From contig CALAIL010000014.1 in assembly GCA_937923255.1 (NCBI GenBank), positions 1-34,719 on the forward strand: a stretch of DNA of 34,719 bases, in the 5' to 3' direction. The DNA is from an uncultured Propionivibrio sp. Lineage in GTDB: Bacteria > Pseudomonadota > Gammaproteobacteria > Burkholderiales > Rhodocyclaceae. The first letter of the stretch is position 1. Every line of letters begins with the position of its first letter. This document shows positions 6,734-18,583 of this stretch, piece after piece. A program made the position numbers and the translations under genes. The notes beneath the pieces were generated by a model, which was not told the DNA's origin, did no database searches, and was given only the letters and a program-made list of their open reading frames with translations.

Positions 6734-8620
6734 TTATTTTGCTGTTTTTGCCGTTGTCCGGGTGTCGTGATCAGGTTTCCAGACCTGCCCGATGGACAGC
6801 GATTCGATTTTGCGGCGGCGGCCGTAGATGAGGTTGACCAGTGCGCGCGAAACGGTGATCGATGAGAACAGCGAGGTGAGGATGCCGAGGCAGTGAACGA
6901 CGGCAAAACCGCGTACCGGCCCGGAACCGAAAATGAGCAGCGCGAGACCGGCGATCAGCGTGGTGATGTTCGAGTCGAGAATCGTGTTGAAAGCGCGGTC
7001 GTAGCCCTGGAAGATGGCGGCGTGCGGTGTCAGCCCCTGCCGCAGCTCGTCGCGGATGCGCTCGTTGATCAGCACGTTGGAGTCGATCGCCATGCCCAGC
7101 GTCAGAGCGATGGCGGCGATGCCGGGCAGCGTCAGCGTCGCTTGCAGGAAGGAGAGCAGGGCGACCAGGAAGAGCAGGTTGGCGCTCAGAGCAATGACCG
7201 AGACGAGGCCGAACAGCATGTAGTACACGATCATGAAAACGGCGATGACGACAAAGCCCCAGAGCGTGGAGTGGAAACCTTTGCGGATGTTTTCGACGCC
7301 GAGGCTGGGGCCGATGGTGCGTTCTTCGACGATTTCCATCGGCGCGGCCAGCGAACCGGCGCGCAGCAGCAGGGCGACGTCGCTTGCTTCGCTGGAGCTC
7401 ATGCGGCCGGAAATCTGGACGCGGCCGCCGCCGATTTCAGTGCGGATAACCGGCGCGGTGACGACTTCGCCCTTGCCTTTTTCGATGAGCAGGATCGCCA
7501 TCCGTTTGCCGACGTTTTCGCGCGTGATGTCGCGGAAGATGCGCGCGCCGGCCGAATCCAGCGTCAGATGCACGGCCGGTTCCTGTGTCTGGTTGTCGAA
7601 GCCGGCCTGGGCGTCGGTCAGACGGTCGCCGGTCAGGACAACCTGTTTCTTGACCAGCAGCGGATGGCCGCCGCGCTCGACGTACAGCTCGGTGCCGAAC
7701 GGCACCTGTCCGGTAAGCGCCGCTTCGAGCGCGCCCGGCGTGTCGTCAACCATGCGAATTTCCAGCGTTGCCGTGCGGCCAAGAATGTCTTTGGCTTTGG
7801 CGGTGTCCTGCACGCCGGGCAGCTGAACGACGATGCGGTCGGCGCCTTGCTGGGTGATGACTGGCTCGGCCACGCCCAGTTCGTTGATCCGGTTATGCAG
7901 CGTGCCCATGTTCTGGCGGATGGCCGATTCCTGGATTTCTTTCAGCGCCGTCGGTTTGAGCGTAGCGTCCAGGCGCAGGTTGTCGCCGTCACCCTGTTCG
8001 GTCAGCGCCAGGCTGGGTTGGTCGTTTTCCAGCAAGGTACGCGCCTTGTTGCGGGTCTCGGCATCGCGGAAACGGATGCTGATGCGTTCTCCTTCGCGGT
8101 TGATGCCGCTGTGGCGGATGTTTTTGTCACGCATCTGGCTGCGCAGGTCGGCGGCCAGCGAGTCAAGCCGTTTGGAGAGCGCGCCTTTCATGTCGACCTG
8201 GAGCAGAAAGTGCACGCCGCCGCGCAGGTCAAGCCCCAGGTACATGGGCAGCGCGTGCAGGCGGGTCAGCCATTGCGGCGAGCTGGAGAGCAGGTTGAGC
8301 GCAACGACGTATTCCGGATCGGCGGCGTTCGGGTTGAATTCTTTTTCGAGGATATCCTTGGCTTTGAGCTGGGTGTCGGTATCCTTGAAGCGCACCTTGA
8401 CGCCGACCGTGTCGAGGAAGGTGCCGTCGTGCGCAATCGAGGCGGCCTTAAGCGCAGCCTCGGCGCGTTCGAGCGTTTTGCCATCGGTCTTGATCGTCGC
8501 CTTGGCGCTGGAGACTTGTACGGCGGGCGATTCGCCAAAAAAATTCGGCAGGGTGTAGATGAAGCCCAGCAGAAGGGTAATGGCGATAAGGATGTATTTC
8601 CAGAGCGGGTAGCGGTTCAT
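6734..8620 (-). CDS. secD: SecD, protein translocase subunit
   Basis: SecD (628 residues) pairs with SecF in the SecDF accessory complex of the SecYEG translocon. TM1 is LWKYILIAITLLLGFIYTLP, followed by a large periplasmic region with the SecD signature LGLDLRGGVHFLLQVD (about residues 129-144) and the P1 head domain. Five more TM helices lie in the C-terminal RND half, where LTLGMAIDSNVLINERIRDEL carries the conserved Asp-Asn-Glu pattern linked to proton use. Length is typical of the proteobacterial protein. It sits between yajC and secF in the expected order. Confidence 0.97.
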   Translation of the reverse strand: MNRYPLWKYILIAITLLLGFIYTLPNFFGESPAVQVSSAKATIKTDGKTLERAEAALKAASIAHDGTFLDTVGVKVRFKDTDTQLKAKDILEKEFNPNAADPEYVVALNLLSSSPQWLTRLHALPMYLGLDLRGGVHFLLQVDMKGALSKRLDSLAADLRSQMRDKNIRHSGINREGERISIRFRDAETRNKARTLLENDQPSLALTEQGDGDNLRLDATLKPTALKEIQESAIRQNMGTLHNRINELGVAEPVITQQGADRIVVQLPGVQDTAKAKDILGRTATLEIRMVDDTPGALEAALTGQVPFGTELYVERGGHPLLVKKQVVLTGDRLTDAQAGFDNQTQEPAVHLTLDSAGARIFRDITRENVGKRMAILLIEKGKGEVVTAPVIRTEIGGGRVQISGRMSSSEASDVALLLRAGSLAAPMEIVEERTIGPSLGVENIRKGFHSTLWGFVVIAVFMIVYYMLFGLVSVIALSANLLFLVALLSFLQATLTLPGIAAIALTLGMAIDSNVLINERIRDELRQGLTPHAAIFQGYDRAFNTILDSNITTLIAGLALLIFGSGPVRGFAVVHCLGILTSLFSSITVSRALVNLIYGRRRKIESLSIGQVWKPDHDTRTTAKTAK

Positions 8621-8698
8621 GGGGCGAAAAAGGGCAATAGATCAGGCGGCTGGGCGATGTGGCGCGGTGGAATTGAAAGCGGAAAGTGGGCGAGGTGT

Positions 8699-9052
8699 TT
8701 AGGTATTCTTCGGCGTGCCCGCTGTTCCTGGCTTTTCCAGGGTTCCTTTGGGCAGAACGATGGCGACGGCCTCTTTTTTGAAGAGTACGTCAACGTTTTC
8801 GGCGATCGTGACAGTGATGAGGTCATCACTGACTTTGGCGATGCGGCCGGCCATACCGCTTTGCATGATGACTTCATCGCCCTTCGCCAGCCCTTCGACC
8901 ATTGTTTTGTGTTCCTTGGCCTTCTTGTTCTGCGGGCGAACGAAGAAAAAATACATGCCGGCGCACATCAGAATTATGAGGAAAATCTGTTCAAAACCGC
9001 CGCCTGGCTGTGCGGCAGCCTGGGCTTGGGCATAAGCGGAGCTGATCAGCAC
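8699..9052 (-). CDS. yajC: YajC, Sec translocon accessory protein
   Basis: Small single-pass inner-membrane protein that associates with SecDF. At 117 residues it is of usual size. The TM segment is IFLIILMCAGMYFFFV, followed by the family signature RPQNKKAKEHKTMVEGLAKGDEV and a soluble cytoplasmic beta-domain. An N-terminal Ala/Gln/Gly-rich stretch precedes the helix. Position between tgt and secD is the classical one. Confidence 0.96.
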   Translation of the reverse strand: MLISSAYAQAQAAAQPGGGFEQIFLIILMCAGMYFFFVRPQNKKAKEHKTMVEGLAKGDEVIMQSGMAGRIAKVSDDLITVTIAENVDVLFKKEAVAIVLPKGTLEKPGTAGTPKNT

Positions 9053-9082
9053 GGTAATCTCCTGAAAAGGTCAAAAAAATAA

Positions 9083-11247
<2,165 letters not shown>

Positions 11248-11361
11248 ACGGAATTTTCCCCGCCAGTTTCAATGTGGGGTAGCGCGGTACGGAGGAGGGG
11301 CGGGAGATTGCCGCGGGACGGCATTTCGGCAGCGCTGTAATTTTAGGTATCTAGAAAATTC

Positions 11362-11446
11362 TGGTGCCCCGAGCCAGAGTCGAACTGGCACGCCTTGCGG
11401 CGGCGGATTTTGAATCCGCTGCGTCTACCGATTCCGCCATCGGGGC
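11362..11446 (-). tRNA. tRNA-Leu (anticodon CAA)
   Basis: The minus strand folds as a class II tRNA of 85 nt: acceptor GCCCCGA pairing with TCGGGGC, D-arm GCGGAATCGGTAGACGC, anticodon stem GCGGA/TCCGC with loop TTCAAAA giving anticodon CAA, a long variable arm, and T-arm GCCAGTTCGACTCTGGC. A genomically encoded CCA end is present at 11364-11362. The long variable arm and A73 fit leucine; it reads UUG codons. Confidence 0.97.
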
Positions 11447-11481
11447 ATCACGCGCATTCGGTTTGCACCGAAGGAGCGCGA

Positions 11482-11510
11482 ATTATCCTTGATTCAGGGG
11501 ATGAGAACAA
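11482..11510 (-). promoter_or_regulatory. Candidate sigma-70 promoter of tRNA-Leu
   Basis: On the minus strand TTGTTC (11510-11505) and GATAAT (11487-11482) are separated by exactly 17 bp, about 35 bp before the mature tRNA 5' end. A small inverted repeat (TTCGG...CCGAA) lies in the leader between them and the tRNA. Confidence 0.55.
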
Positions 11511-11591
11511 GTGGCGGGAAGAACGACGGTAAAGAGGTGGCGTGTTCGTCGCTGTGCGGTGCTTCATGTTTTCAGGTTTTTTCTGGTAGCG

Positions 11592-12305
11592 CTATTGTGT
11601 CGTGCAAAGTGTGGGTTTGACGGCGTGCATCAGATAATTGACGCTGGTATCGCTGCCGAGGGAGTAGGTACGTGTAATAGGGTTGTAGCTCAGGCCAATA
11701 AACCTGCTTGGCGATAGACCGGCATTTTTTGCCCAGCGTGACAGTTCTGAAGGGCGGATAAATTTAGTGTATTCATGAGTGCCTTTGGGGAGTAGTTGTA
11801 GCAGGTATTCGGCACCAATCACGGCAAAAAGAAAAGATTTTGGATTGCGATTAAGCGTAGAGAAAAAGAGATGCCCGCCGGGCCGGGTCAGTGCAGCGCA
11901 GGCTGTGACGATACTGGCCGGATCGGGGACGTGTTCCAGCATCTCCATACAGGTAACGATGTCATAGGTCTCCGGCGATTGTGCAGCCAGATCTTCTGCC
12001 GCGATGTGGTGGTAATCGATACTATGCTCGCTCTCCAGCAAGTGTAATTTAGCGACGTTTAGCGCTTTTTCGGACAGATCGATGCCGGTGACTTGTGCCC
12101 CAAGCGCTGCCAGCCCTTCCGCCAGAATGCCACCGCCGCAACCGACATCAAGAATTTTTTTCTCGTTGACCGAGATAATCTCGTTGATCCAGCCGATACG
12201 GAGCGGATTAATATCGTGTAATGGGCGAAATTCGCTATTTAGATCCCACCAACGATGGGCAAGTTGGCTGAATTTATCCAATTCTTTCAGGTCGGCGTTT
12301 TGCAT
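11592..12305 (-). CDS. ubiG: UbiG, ubiquinone O-methyltransferase
   Basis: Class I SAM-dependent methyltransferase carrying out both O-methylation steps of ubiquinone synthesis, peripheral to the inner membrane. The 237-residue protein shows the UbiG N-terminus [22 protein letters not shown] motif [14 protein letters not shown], the acidic loop end VTGIDLSE and the post-motif EMLEHVPDP. Length is normal. The commonly adjacent gph (phosphoglycolate phosphatase) is not present; tRNA-Leu follows instead. Base composition is somewhat richer in A/T than the neighbouring operon. The 215 bp on its 5' side contains only the ompA terminator. Confidence 0.96.
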   Translation of the reverse strand: MQNADLKELDKFSQLAHRWWDLNSEFRPLHDINPLRIGWINEIISVNEKKILDVGCGGGILAEGLAALGAQVTGIDLSEKALNVAKLHLLESEHSIDYHHIAAEDLAAQSPETYDIVTCMEMLEHVPDPASIVTACAALTRPGGHLFFSTLNRNPKSFLFAVIGAEYLLQLLPKGTHEYTKFIRPSELSRWAKNAGLSPSRFIGLSYNPITRTYSLGSDTSVNYLMHAVKPTLCTTQ

Positions 12306-12473
12306 GACTTTGGAGTTTTTAAAAACAGACTCAAAATAGGATAAAGCAACAGGAGGAATTTGAGAGTGCTATAGCGTCACAAAAACAATGCGGGAGGCGA
12401 GGATTGCTGGAGAAAAGTGGTGTAGGTAGCGCCAGAAGCGGCAAAATGACCGCGCTAAACAAATATGGGAAAT

Positions 12474-12502
12474 AAAAAGCCCTGCCGAAGCAGGGCTTTT
12501 AA
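12474..12502 (-). terminator. Rho-independent terminator after the ompA-family gene
   Basis: Perfect 11-bp stem AAAAGCCCTGC (12475-12485) against GCAGGGCTTTT (12490-12500). On the minus strand the loop is TTCG, an extra-stable tetraloop, and the stem is followed by a T run. It lies 19 bp beyond the stop codon of the ompA-family gene at 12521. Being symmetric, it could act in both directions. Confidence 0.85.
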
Positions 12503-12520
12503 GTTCCTCAATACTGCCGA

Positions 12521-13201
12521 TTATTTCTTCGTGATTCTGCGACCGATTAGCTCGATATCGACGCGGCGGTCAGGTTGCAAGCAAGCAATAACCTTCTTGC
12601 TCTTCGGACCACGGCATTCATTCGGCTTGGTCTTCGGTTGGGTCTTACCCTTACCTTCCGTGTAAACGCGGTTAGCCGGGATACCCTTGGAAACCAGATA
12701 ATCCTTGACGGAAGCCGCGCGTTTTTCGGACAGACGTTGGTTGTAAGCGGCGCCGCCGATGCGGTCGGTATGGCCGACGGCAATCACGACTTCAAGTTCA
12801 AGTTCTCCAGCCTTGGCGACAACTTCATCAAGTTTGGCCTTGCCTTCCGGACGCAGCACAGACTTGTTGAAGTCGAACAGCGCGTCAGCGGCAATTGTCA
12901 CTTTTTCACCGAAAGCAGCAGGTTGTTGTGGTACAGGTTGCGCAGCAGCCGGTTCGCAAACTTCTCTCGGAATCAGATCTTTGTCACATTTACAACCATT
13001 CTTGTCCTGTGCAGCGGCTGCCGGCGTCCAGTAGCCGGTGCGCCAGCATTGACCATAATTGTTGAGAACCACTTCGCCGCGCTGGTCAATAACGTAAACG
13101 CTGGTGAAATTTTCAGAGGCCTGAGCCTGGGCGAATGACGCGCAGCAGCCGAGGGTAACGGCCAGTGCGGCCATCAAATTATGTTTTGCTGTCTTCTTCA
13201 T
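12521..13201 (-). CDS. OmpA-family outer membrane protein
   Basis: A 226-residue exported protein with a signal peptide (MKKTAKHNLMAALAVTLG..., likely cleaved after AQA near residue 28), a short Cys-containing middle region (YGQCWRTGYW and NGCKCDKDLIPREVCEP), and a C-terminal OmpA/MotB peptidoglycan-binding domain (LFDFNKSVLRPEGKAKLDEVV; VIAVGHTDRIGGAAYNQRLSEKRA, split family signature). There is no beta-barrel of the classical OmpA size, so it is closest to the short betaproteobacterial OmpA-like proteins encoded next to ubiG. AGAGGAC precedes the start. TTGACA on the minus strand near 13273-13268 could be a -35 box, but no matching -10 is obvious. A strong terminator follows. Confidence 0.92.
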   Translation of the reverse strand: MKKTAKHNLMAALAVTLGCCASFAQAQASENFTSVYVIDQRGEVVLNNYGQCWRTGYWTPAAAAQDKNGCKCDKDLIPREVCEPAAAQPVPQQPAAFGEKVTIAADALFDFNKSVLRPEGKAKLDEVVAKAGELELEVVIAVGHTDRIGGAAYNQRLSEKRAASVKDYLVSKGIPANRVYTEGKGKTQPKTKPNECRGPKSKKVIACLQPDRRVDIELIGRRITKK

Positions 13202-13278
13202 CTGAAAGTCCTCTAATGGTTAAAGCCTGCGGTGGTAGCCGACAAGCCCGAAACGCCTCAGTTAAAAAATGTCAAACA

Positions 13279-14634
13279 TCACTTACTTAGACGAACCCGA
13301 TTCTGCCATAGGCGTCCGGAGTTTATCAACTCGATTTCGTCATTTTCAACCCGTTGACCGCTTTTTAAGCGTTGTATTCCTGCAACCCATACGTCACTGA
13401 CATGCTCACGACCGGCGCTGTAAACGGCGAGTGAAGCCGCGTCGTAACAGGGGGTGAGTGGGATTTTTGCCGTGTCGATGGCACATAGGTCGGCGGCTTT
13501 GCCTGGACGGAGTGATCCGATGCGAGCATCCAGGCCGAGCGCTTGTGCACCGGCCAGCGTTGCCATACGTAATGCCTGGTGTGCGTCGACAGCCTCGGCA
13601 TCTCCGCTCTGCGCCTTGGCAAGCAGCGCGGCCATGCGCATTTCCATAAAAATGTCGAGTCGGTTGTTGCTTGCTGCGCCATCTGTGCCCAGGCCGACGT
13701 TGAGGCCATGAGCGATCATGTCAGCAACCGGGGCAATGCCGCTGGCCAGTTTGAGGTTGGCGCTTGGGCAATGTGCGACGGAACAGCCATGCGCAACCAA
13801 TGTATCGATTTCGTCGCTGGTCAAATGAACGGCGTGTGCGGCAATCAATCCCGGACTGAGCAAGCCGATCTGGCGCAGGCGTTCCAGCGGCCGCTGACCG
13901 TACTGTTTTTCGGCATCAGTAATTTCCTGCGCGGTTTCATGCAGGTGCAGATGAATCGGTAAATGACATTGTTCGGATAATGTCAGAATTCTGGCAAAAC
14001 TCTGATCGCTGACCGTATAGGGCGCATGGGGTGCCAGGCAGAAACTGAGCAATGTTTCATCGCGCAATTGGTCGCGCACCGTCATACCTTTATCCAGATA
14101 ATCGTCCGCATCGGTCGCATAGGCAGTGGAGAATTCCATGGTCACCAGGCCAATGGAGGCGCGTATGCCCGCATGAAGGGCCGCCTCGGCTGCCGCTTTT
14201 GGGAAAAAATACATATCGTTGAAGCAGGTAATGCCGCCTTGCAGCATTTCGGCGCAGGCAAGCCGTGTGCCGTCATAAACAAACTGTGGTGAAACATGTT
14301 TGGCTTCGGCCGGCCAGATATGGTTTTTCAGCCATTCCATAAGTGGAAGGTCATCGGCCAGCCCACGCAGCAGCGTCATGGCGGCATGTGTGTGCAGATT
14401 GACCAGTCCGGGCATCAGGATGTGGTTGGGCAGCAGAACCGTCTCGCGGGGCGCAAAGCGCGTGCGCGCCTCGGCTTGCGGCAAGAGTGCGATGATGTTG
14501 CCCTGATCAATCGCAAGTGCATAGTCTTCTAGTGTGACGTTCGCTGGTTCGATAGGGATGATCCAGCGTGCTTCGATCAGCAGGTCGATGGGAACAGGCG
14601 GCGATGGTTTCGGCGCGTGGGCAGTGTTGTTCAT
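13279..14634 (-). CDS. mtaD: TRZ/ATZ-family 5-methylthioadenosine/S-adenosylhomocysteine deaminase
   Basis: Metal-dependent amidohydrolase of 451 residues, most similar by motif to MtaD enzymes that deaminate 5'-methylthioadenosine and S-adenosylhomocysteine. Visible metal and catalytic residues are His81 and His83 in LVNLHTHAAM, His230 and Glu233 in HLHLHETA, a later His in AAHAVHLT (about 267), and Asp318 in GLGTDGAASNN. The N- and C-terminal beta-sandwich ends with LRPGKAADLCAID complete the fold. Chlorohydrolase-type activities share these motifs, so substrate is assigned by family and by the usual betaproteobacterial location near ubiG and gyrA. Its start codon lies 37 bp from array F. 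Confidence 0.88.
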   Translation of the reverse strand: MNNTAHAPKPSPPVPIDLLIEARWIIPIEPANVTLEDYALAIDQGNIIALLPQAEARTRFAPRETVLLPNHILMPGLVNLHTHAAMTLLRGLADDLPLMEWLKNHIWPAEAKHVSPQFVYDGTRLACAEMLQGGITCFNDMYFFPKAAAEAALHAGIRASIGLVTMEFSTAYATDADDYLDKGMTVRDQLRDETLLSFCLAPHAPYTVSDQSFARILTLSEQCHLPIHLHLHETAQEITDAEKQYGQRPLERLRQIGLLSPGLIAAHAVHLTSDEIDTLVAHGCSVAHCPSANLKLASGIAPVADMIAHGLNVGLGTDGAASNNRLDIFMEMRMAALLAKAQSGDAEAVDAHQALRMATLAGAQALGLDARIGSLRPGKAADLCAIDTAKIPLTPCYDAASLAVYSAGREHVSDVWVAGIQRLKSGQRVENDEIELINSGRLWQNRVRLSK

Positions 14635-14670
14635 GGGATGGGCGCCTAAGCGGATTTTCGGACGGGCGCT

Positions 14671-14810
14671 CTGAAACCCGCGTGGATAAAGGATCTCCGG
14701 GCAGGGCGCCCGGAGATGCCCTGTTTATAAGGGATTCCGGGCACCCCCTTGGAGGGGCTCTATTTGTTTACAAGGGCTTCAGAGGCGCCTTATGGCAAAA
14801 GGCCTATGAA
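14671..14810 (+). repeat. Array F: three full and one partial 40-bp hairpin units
   Basis: Units at 14671-14710, 14711-14750 and 14751-14790 hold an exact 40-bp period; a degraded fourth follows to about 14810 and a degraded one may precede. GATGCCCTGTTTATAAGGGAT forms as GCCCT/AGGG(A) around an A/T loop. The array lies within 15-150 bp past the stop of the OmpA-domain lipoprotein gene and fills the gap to mtaD. Confidence 0.82.
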
Positions 14811-14822
14811 ATGCGATAGCGC

Positions 14823-15473
14823 TCAGGAGCCGGTATTTTCGGCAACAAAGATTTCTACGCGCCGGTTTCTGGCACGACCGCTTGCGCTGGCGTTGTCCGC
14901 AATGGGTTCGCGCGATCCGCGGCCATCGACGGTGATGCGGTTGATATTGACGCCTCGGCCAACTAAGTAATCCCGCACGGCGGCTGCACGATTGATCGAC
15001 AAGGGATTATTGATCGCGTCTGATCCGGAGCTGTCGGTATGGCCGATAATGGTGACGCGGGTTGCCTGATGCTGATTTAGCGTTGTGGCAAAGCGGTCGA
15101 GTACTGGATACATAGCGGACTTGACGGTATAGCGGCCACTGTCGAAGGAAATATCGCTGGGGATGTCGAGCTTCAGGCGGTTATCTTCCGTTTGGCTGAC
15201 CGTCACGCCCGTGCCTTGCGTTGCTTGTTCCATGGCCGCTTTTTGCTCCTGCATGTGCTTTGACCACAGATAGGCGCCGGCACCGCCGATGGCTGCGCCG
15301 ATGGCCGCGCCGCGCAGGCGGTTGTTGCCGCGCGTGACGGCGGCGCCGACAGCCGCGCCCGCTGCTGCGCCAATGCCGGTGTGCGTTGCCGTCGTAGAGT
15401 TCGGCGGCTCCATGGTCGCACAGGCGCTGAGGGTCAGCGTTGCGGCTGTCAGGTAAATAAAGCTCTTTTTCAT
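14823..15473 (-). CDS. OmpA-domain lipoprotein with glycine-zipper segment (YiaD-like)
   Basis: A 216-residue lipoprotein. The signal MKKSFIYLTAATLTLSAC ends in a lipobox with Cys18. A glycine-zipper membrane segment follows (GIGAAAGAAVGAAV ... GAAIGAAIGGAGAYLW, about residues 33-75), then a C-terminal OmpA domain (ISFDSGRYTVKSAMYPVLD; IIGHTDSSGSDAINNPLS; NRRVEIFV), which should bind peptidoglycan. I chose ATG 15473 because AAAGGAGAT stands 8 nt before it; a longer frame to 15554 lacks such a site and would bury the signal peptide. Family resemblance is to YiaD/Pal-like proteins; the precise role is unknown. Confidence 0.9.
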   Translation of the reverse strand: MKKSFIYLTAATLTLSACATMEPPNSTTATHTGIGAAAGAAVGAAVTRGNNRLRGAAIGAAIGGAGAYLWSKHMQEQKAAMEQATQGTGVTVSQTEDNRLKLDIPSDISFDSGRYTVKSAMYPVLDRFATTLNQHQATRVTIIGHTDSSGSDAINNPLSINRAAAVRDYLVGRGVNINRITVDGRGSREPIADNASASGRARNRRVEIFVAENTGS

Positions 15474-15878
15474 GGTGCGATCTCCTTTCATGCAATCGTT
15501 ATGGGTATATCGCCGGCCTATCGCCATAGTCGTAGGCTGTTCCAGCAAACGCATGGTAAACCATTCTATATTTCATGTAGCGCGAGTGAATTCACCAGCT
15601 TTTGTCATTCATGTGACAGTTTTTCGCGGCTTGATGTTTCTATGGTGCATTGGCTGTGCTGTCATGCGCTCCCAGGAAGGGCATTGGCTCCATGCTAAAA
15701 TTATGCCTCTATATGTTTATTGTTGCGTAGGTTCTTGGGGAAGTCTGAAATCCTGTTTGTATTGCGCCAACTTGCGCGCAATCGTGGGGTTCTGAACGGC
15801 AAGTCCGGTAGGGTTTGACGATTTTCCGCCAAGAATCGCGATGCGTTCAGAAAAACACTCCAACTCTGTGCGAGAAAA
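15474..15878 (+). other. Intergenic region upstream of gyrA
   Basis: About 405 bp between divergent genes with no convincing coding sequence. It must hold the promoters of the lipoprotein gene and of gyrA. An inverted repeat ATTGCGC/GCGCAAT (15762-15768 and 15777-15783, 8-nt loop) lies in the probable gyrA leader. No strong ribosome site precedes the gyrA ATG. Confidence 0.5.
15693..15701 (+). promoter_or_regulatory. Candidate extended -10 element for gyrA
   Basis: TGCTAAAAT fits an extended -10 (TGnTAAAAT) about 180 bp before gyrA. No good -35 hexamer stands at the right distance, so this is tentative. Confidence 0.3.
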
Positions 15879-18485
15879 ATGGAACAGCCTGTAGACGCCT
15901 TTGCCAAGGAAACACTCCCCGTCAGCCTCGAAGATGAAATGCGCCGTTCGTATCTCGATTACGCGATGAGCGTCATCGTCGGCCGGGCGCTGCCCGATGC
16001 GCGAGATGGCCTCAAACCGGTGCATCGCCGCGTGCTCTATGCCATGCATGAGCTGGGTAACGACTGGAACAAGGCATACAAAAAATCAGCGCGTATCGTC
16101 GGCGACGTGATCGGTAAATATCACCCGCACGGCGATACGGCCGTCTATGACACCATTGTGCGCATGGCTCAGGATTTTTCGCTGCGCTATATGCTGGTTG
16201 ACGGGCAGGGAAATTTCGGCTCGATTGACGGCGACAGCGCGGCCGCCATGCGTTACACCGAGGTGCGCATGGCGCGCATTGGGCATGAGCTGCTGGCCGA
16301 CATCGACAAGGAAACTGTCGATTTCGGGCCAAACTACGATGGTGCCGAGCAGGAACCGCAGGTGTTGCCGGCGCGTATTCCCAATCTGCTGATCAACGGC
16401 TCATCGGGGATCGCCGTCGGTATGGCGACCAATATTCCGCCGCACAACCTTGACGAAATCGTCAATGCTTGCCTGGCCGTCCTGGACAATCCGGCAATCA
16501 GCATCGATGAACTGATTGAGATCGTGCCGGCGCCTGACTTTCCGACAGCCGGCATCGTCTACGGCGTTTCTGGCGTGCGTGAAGGCTACCGCACCGGACG
16601 CGGACGCGTCGTCATGCGCGCCAGGACGCATTTTGAAGACATCAAGGGCAGCGCCGATCGTCAGGCCATCATCGTTGACGAGATTCCTTACCAGGTTAAC
16701 AAGCGCGTCCTGCTTGAAAAAATCGGCGAGCTGGTCAACGAGAAGCGGATCGAGGGCATTTCCGATCTGCGCGACGAGTCGGACAAATCCGGCATGCGCA
16801 TCGTCATTGAACTCAAGCGCGGCGAAGTCCCCGAAGTCGTCCTGAACAATCTGTACAAGATGACGCAGTTGCAGGATACCTTCGGTATGAACATGGTGGC
16901 GCTGGTCGATAACCAGCCGCGTCTGCTCAATCTTCGGCAATTGCTCGATTGCTTCCTGTTCCATCGCCGTGAAGTCGTCACGCGGCGTACCGAGTTCGAA
17001 TTGCGCAAGGCACGCGAACGGGCGCATATTCAGGAAGGCTTAGCCGTCGCGCTGGACAATGTTGATGAAATTATCGCGCTCATCAAGGCCTCACCGACAC
17101 CCGCCGATGCGCGCCGCGGACTGATGGCCAGGCTGTGGGTCTCGACAACGGTGGCGGAGATGCTGCAACGCGCTGCGCTTGATGCCACGCGGCCGGAGGG
17201 GCTGGGGCTGGAATACGGACTGTCGCACAATGGCTATCTGTTGTCCGAAGCGCAGGCGCAGGCGATTCTGGATTTGCGCTTGCAGCGTTTGACCGGACTG
17301 GAGCGCGACAGGATCGTCGCCGACTTTGCCGATCTGTTGGAAAAAATCACTGATCTAATGGATATCCTGGCGCGGCCGGAACGGATTACCGATATCTTGC
17401 GCGAAGAACTGAGCGCCGTGCGTGCCCAGTTCGGCGATGCGCGCCGCTCACAGATTGTGCTGGATACCCACGATCTGAGCATCGAAGACTTCATCACGCC
17501 GCAGGATATGGTGGTGACGATGACGCATAGCGGCTACATCAAGTCGCAACCGCTCGCTGACTACCGAGCGCAGCGGCGCGGCGGGCGCGGCAAACAGGCG
17601 GCGGCGATCAAGGAAGACGATTTCGTCGATCAGCTGTTCGTCGCCAACACGCACGATACGATTCTTTGTTTCTCCAACCGCGGGCGTCTCTACTGGCTGC
17701 GCGTCTATGAAGTGCCGCAAGGTTCGCGTAATGGCCGCGGTAAACCGATCGTCAATATGTTCCCGCTTGAAGAAGGGGAAAAAATCAGCGCCATCTTGCC
17801 GATCAAAGAATTTGCCGACGATCGCTTCGTCTTCATGTGCACGGCGCGCGGCACGGTCAAAAAGACCCCGCTGTCCGATTTTTCCAATCCGCGTAAAGCC
17901 GGCATCATTGCCGTGGCGCTCGATGAAGGCGATTACCTGATCGGTGCACAAATTACCAATGGCGTACAGGACATCGTTTTGGTTTCTGACGGTGGCAAAG
18001 CCGTCTGGTTCGATGAGGAAGACGTGCGGCCGATGGGGCGTACAGCACGCGGTGTGCGCGGTATGCGGCTGGGCGAAGGTCAGCAGGTCCTCTCGCTGCT
18101 GGTGGCCGACAATCATCAAGAGAGCGTGCTGGTGGCGACTGAAAATGGTTTCGGCAAACGCACGGTGCTGGCTGATTTCCGCCATTCCGGGCGTGGCACA
18201 CAGGGCGTTATTGCCATTGCCGCCAGCGAACGTAATGGCAAGGTCGTCGCGGCATGCCTGGTCAAGGACGAAGACGAAATTATGCTGATCACCACAGGCG
18301 GCGTGCTGATTCGCACCAATGTGCGCGAAATTCGTGAACTGGGTCGGGCAACACAAGGGGTGACGCTGATTGCGCTGGATGAGGGTGAAAAACTGGCCGG
18401 TCTGGAAAAGATCGCCGAGGCCGACGACAATACCGACGAGGCGGCGGAAAACGGTGCGCATTCCGTCGGAGAAGGCAGCGCTTGA
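15879..18485 (+). CDS. gyrA: GyrA, DNA gyrase subunit A
   Basis: Breakage-reunion subunit of DNA gyrase, which introduces negative supercoils with GyrB. The 868-residue protein has the winged-helix/tower region with catalytic Tyr126 in AMRYTEVRM, the quinolone-determining region [10 protein letters not shown] with Thr87 and Asp91 (equivalent to E. coli Ser83 and Asp87), and the C-terminal beta-pinwheel starting with a GyrA-box QRRGGRGK at 565-572. Thr at the Ser83 position occurs naturally in other genera (for example Pseudomonas), so by itself it is not evidence of acquired resistance. Length is normal. pheA follows after 98 bp, where serC is often found. Confidence 0.98.
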   Translation: MEQPVDAFAKETLPVSLEDEMRRSYLDYAMSVIVGRALPDARDGLKPVHRRVLYAMHELGNDWNKAYKKSARIVGDVIGKYHPHGDTAVYDTIVRMAQDFSLRYMLVDGQGNFGSIDGDSAAAMRYTEVRMARIGHELLADIDKETVDFGPNYDGAEQEPQVLPARIPNLLINGSSGIAVGMATNIPPHNLDEIVNACLAVLDNPAISIDELIEIVPAPDFPTAGIVYGVSGVREGYRTGRGRVVMRARTHFEDIKGSADRQAIIVDEIPYQVNKRVLLEKIGELVNEKRIEGISDLRDESDKSGMRIVIELKRGEVPEVVLNNLYKMTQLQDTFGMNMVALVDNQPRLLNLRQLLDCFLFHRREVVTRRTEFELRKARERAHIQEGLAVALDNVDEIIALIKASPTPADARRGLMARLWVSTTVAEMLQRAALDATRPEGLGLEYGLSHNGYLLSEAQAQAILDLRLQRLTGLERDRIVADFADLLEKITDLMDILARPERITDILREELSAVRAQFGDARRSQIVLDTHDLSIEDFITPQDMVVTMTHSGYIKSQPLADYRAQRRGGRGKQAAAIKEDDFVDQLFVANTHDTILCFSNRGRLYWLRVYEVPQGSRNGRGKPIVNMFPLEEGEKISAILPIKEFADDRFVFMCTARGTVKKTPLSDFSNPRKAGIIAVALDEGDYLIGAQITNGVQDIVLVSDGGKAVWFDEEDVRPMGRTARGVRGMRLGEGQQVLSLLVADNHQESVLVATENGFGKRTVLADFRHSGRGTQGVIAIAASERNGKVVAACLVKDEDEIMLITTGGVLIRTNVREIRELGRATQGVTLIALDEGEKLAGLEKIAEADDNTDEAAENGAHSVGEGSA

Positions 18486-18583
18486 ACCTCATGCATCCGG
18501 TGTCGCCCAGCGGGCGGTTCGGCTGGAGGAAGGGCGCGGGATGAGTCTGCGATACAGAAGGACTATTCAGGAATGGGCGATGA

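Noticed and set aside
6893..9082. A 729-codon plus-strand open frame across secD and yajC
   Set aside because: It is antisense to two clear genes, has no recognised motif, and arises from the codon bias of GC-rich DNA.
12521..13201. Calling the ompA-family protein a classical OmpA porin
   Set aside because: Only the C-terminal peptidoglycan-binding domain is present; there is no room for the eight-strand barrel.
16131..16151. GyrA Thr87 as a quinolone-resistance mutation
   Set aside because: Thr at this site is the natural residue in several genera, and the neighbouring Asp91 is unchanged; sequence alone cannot show acquired resistance.
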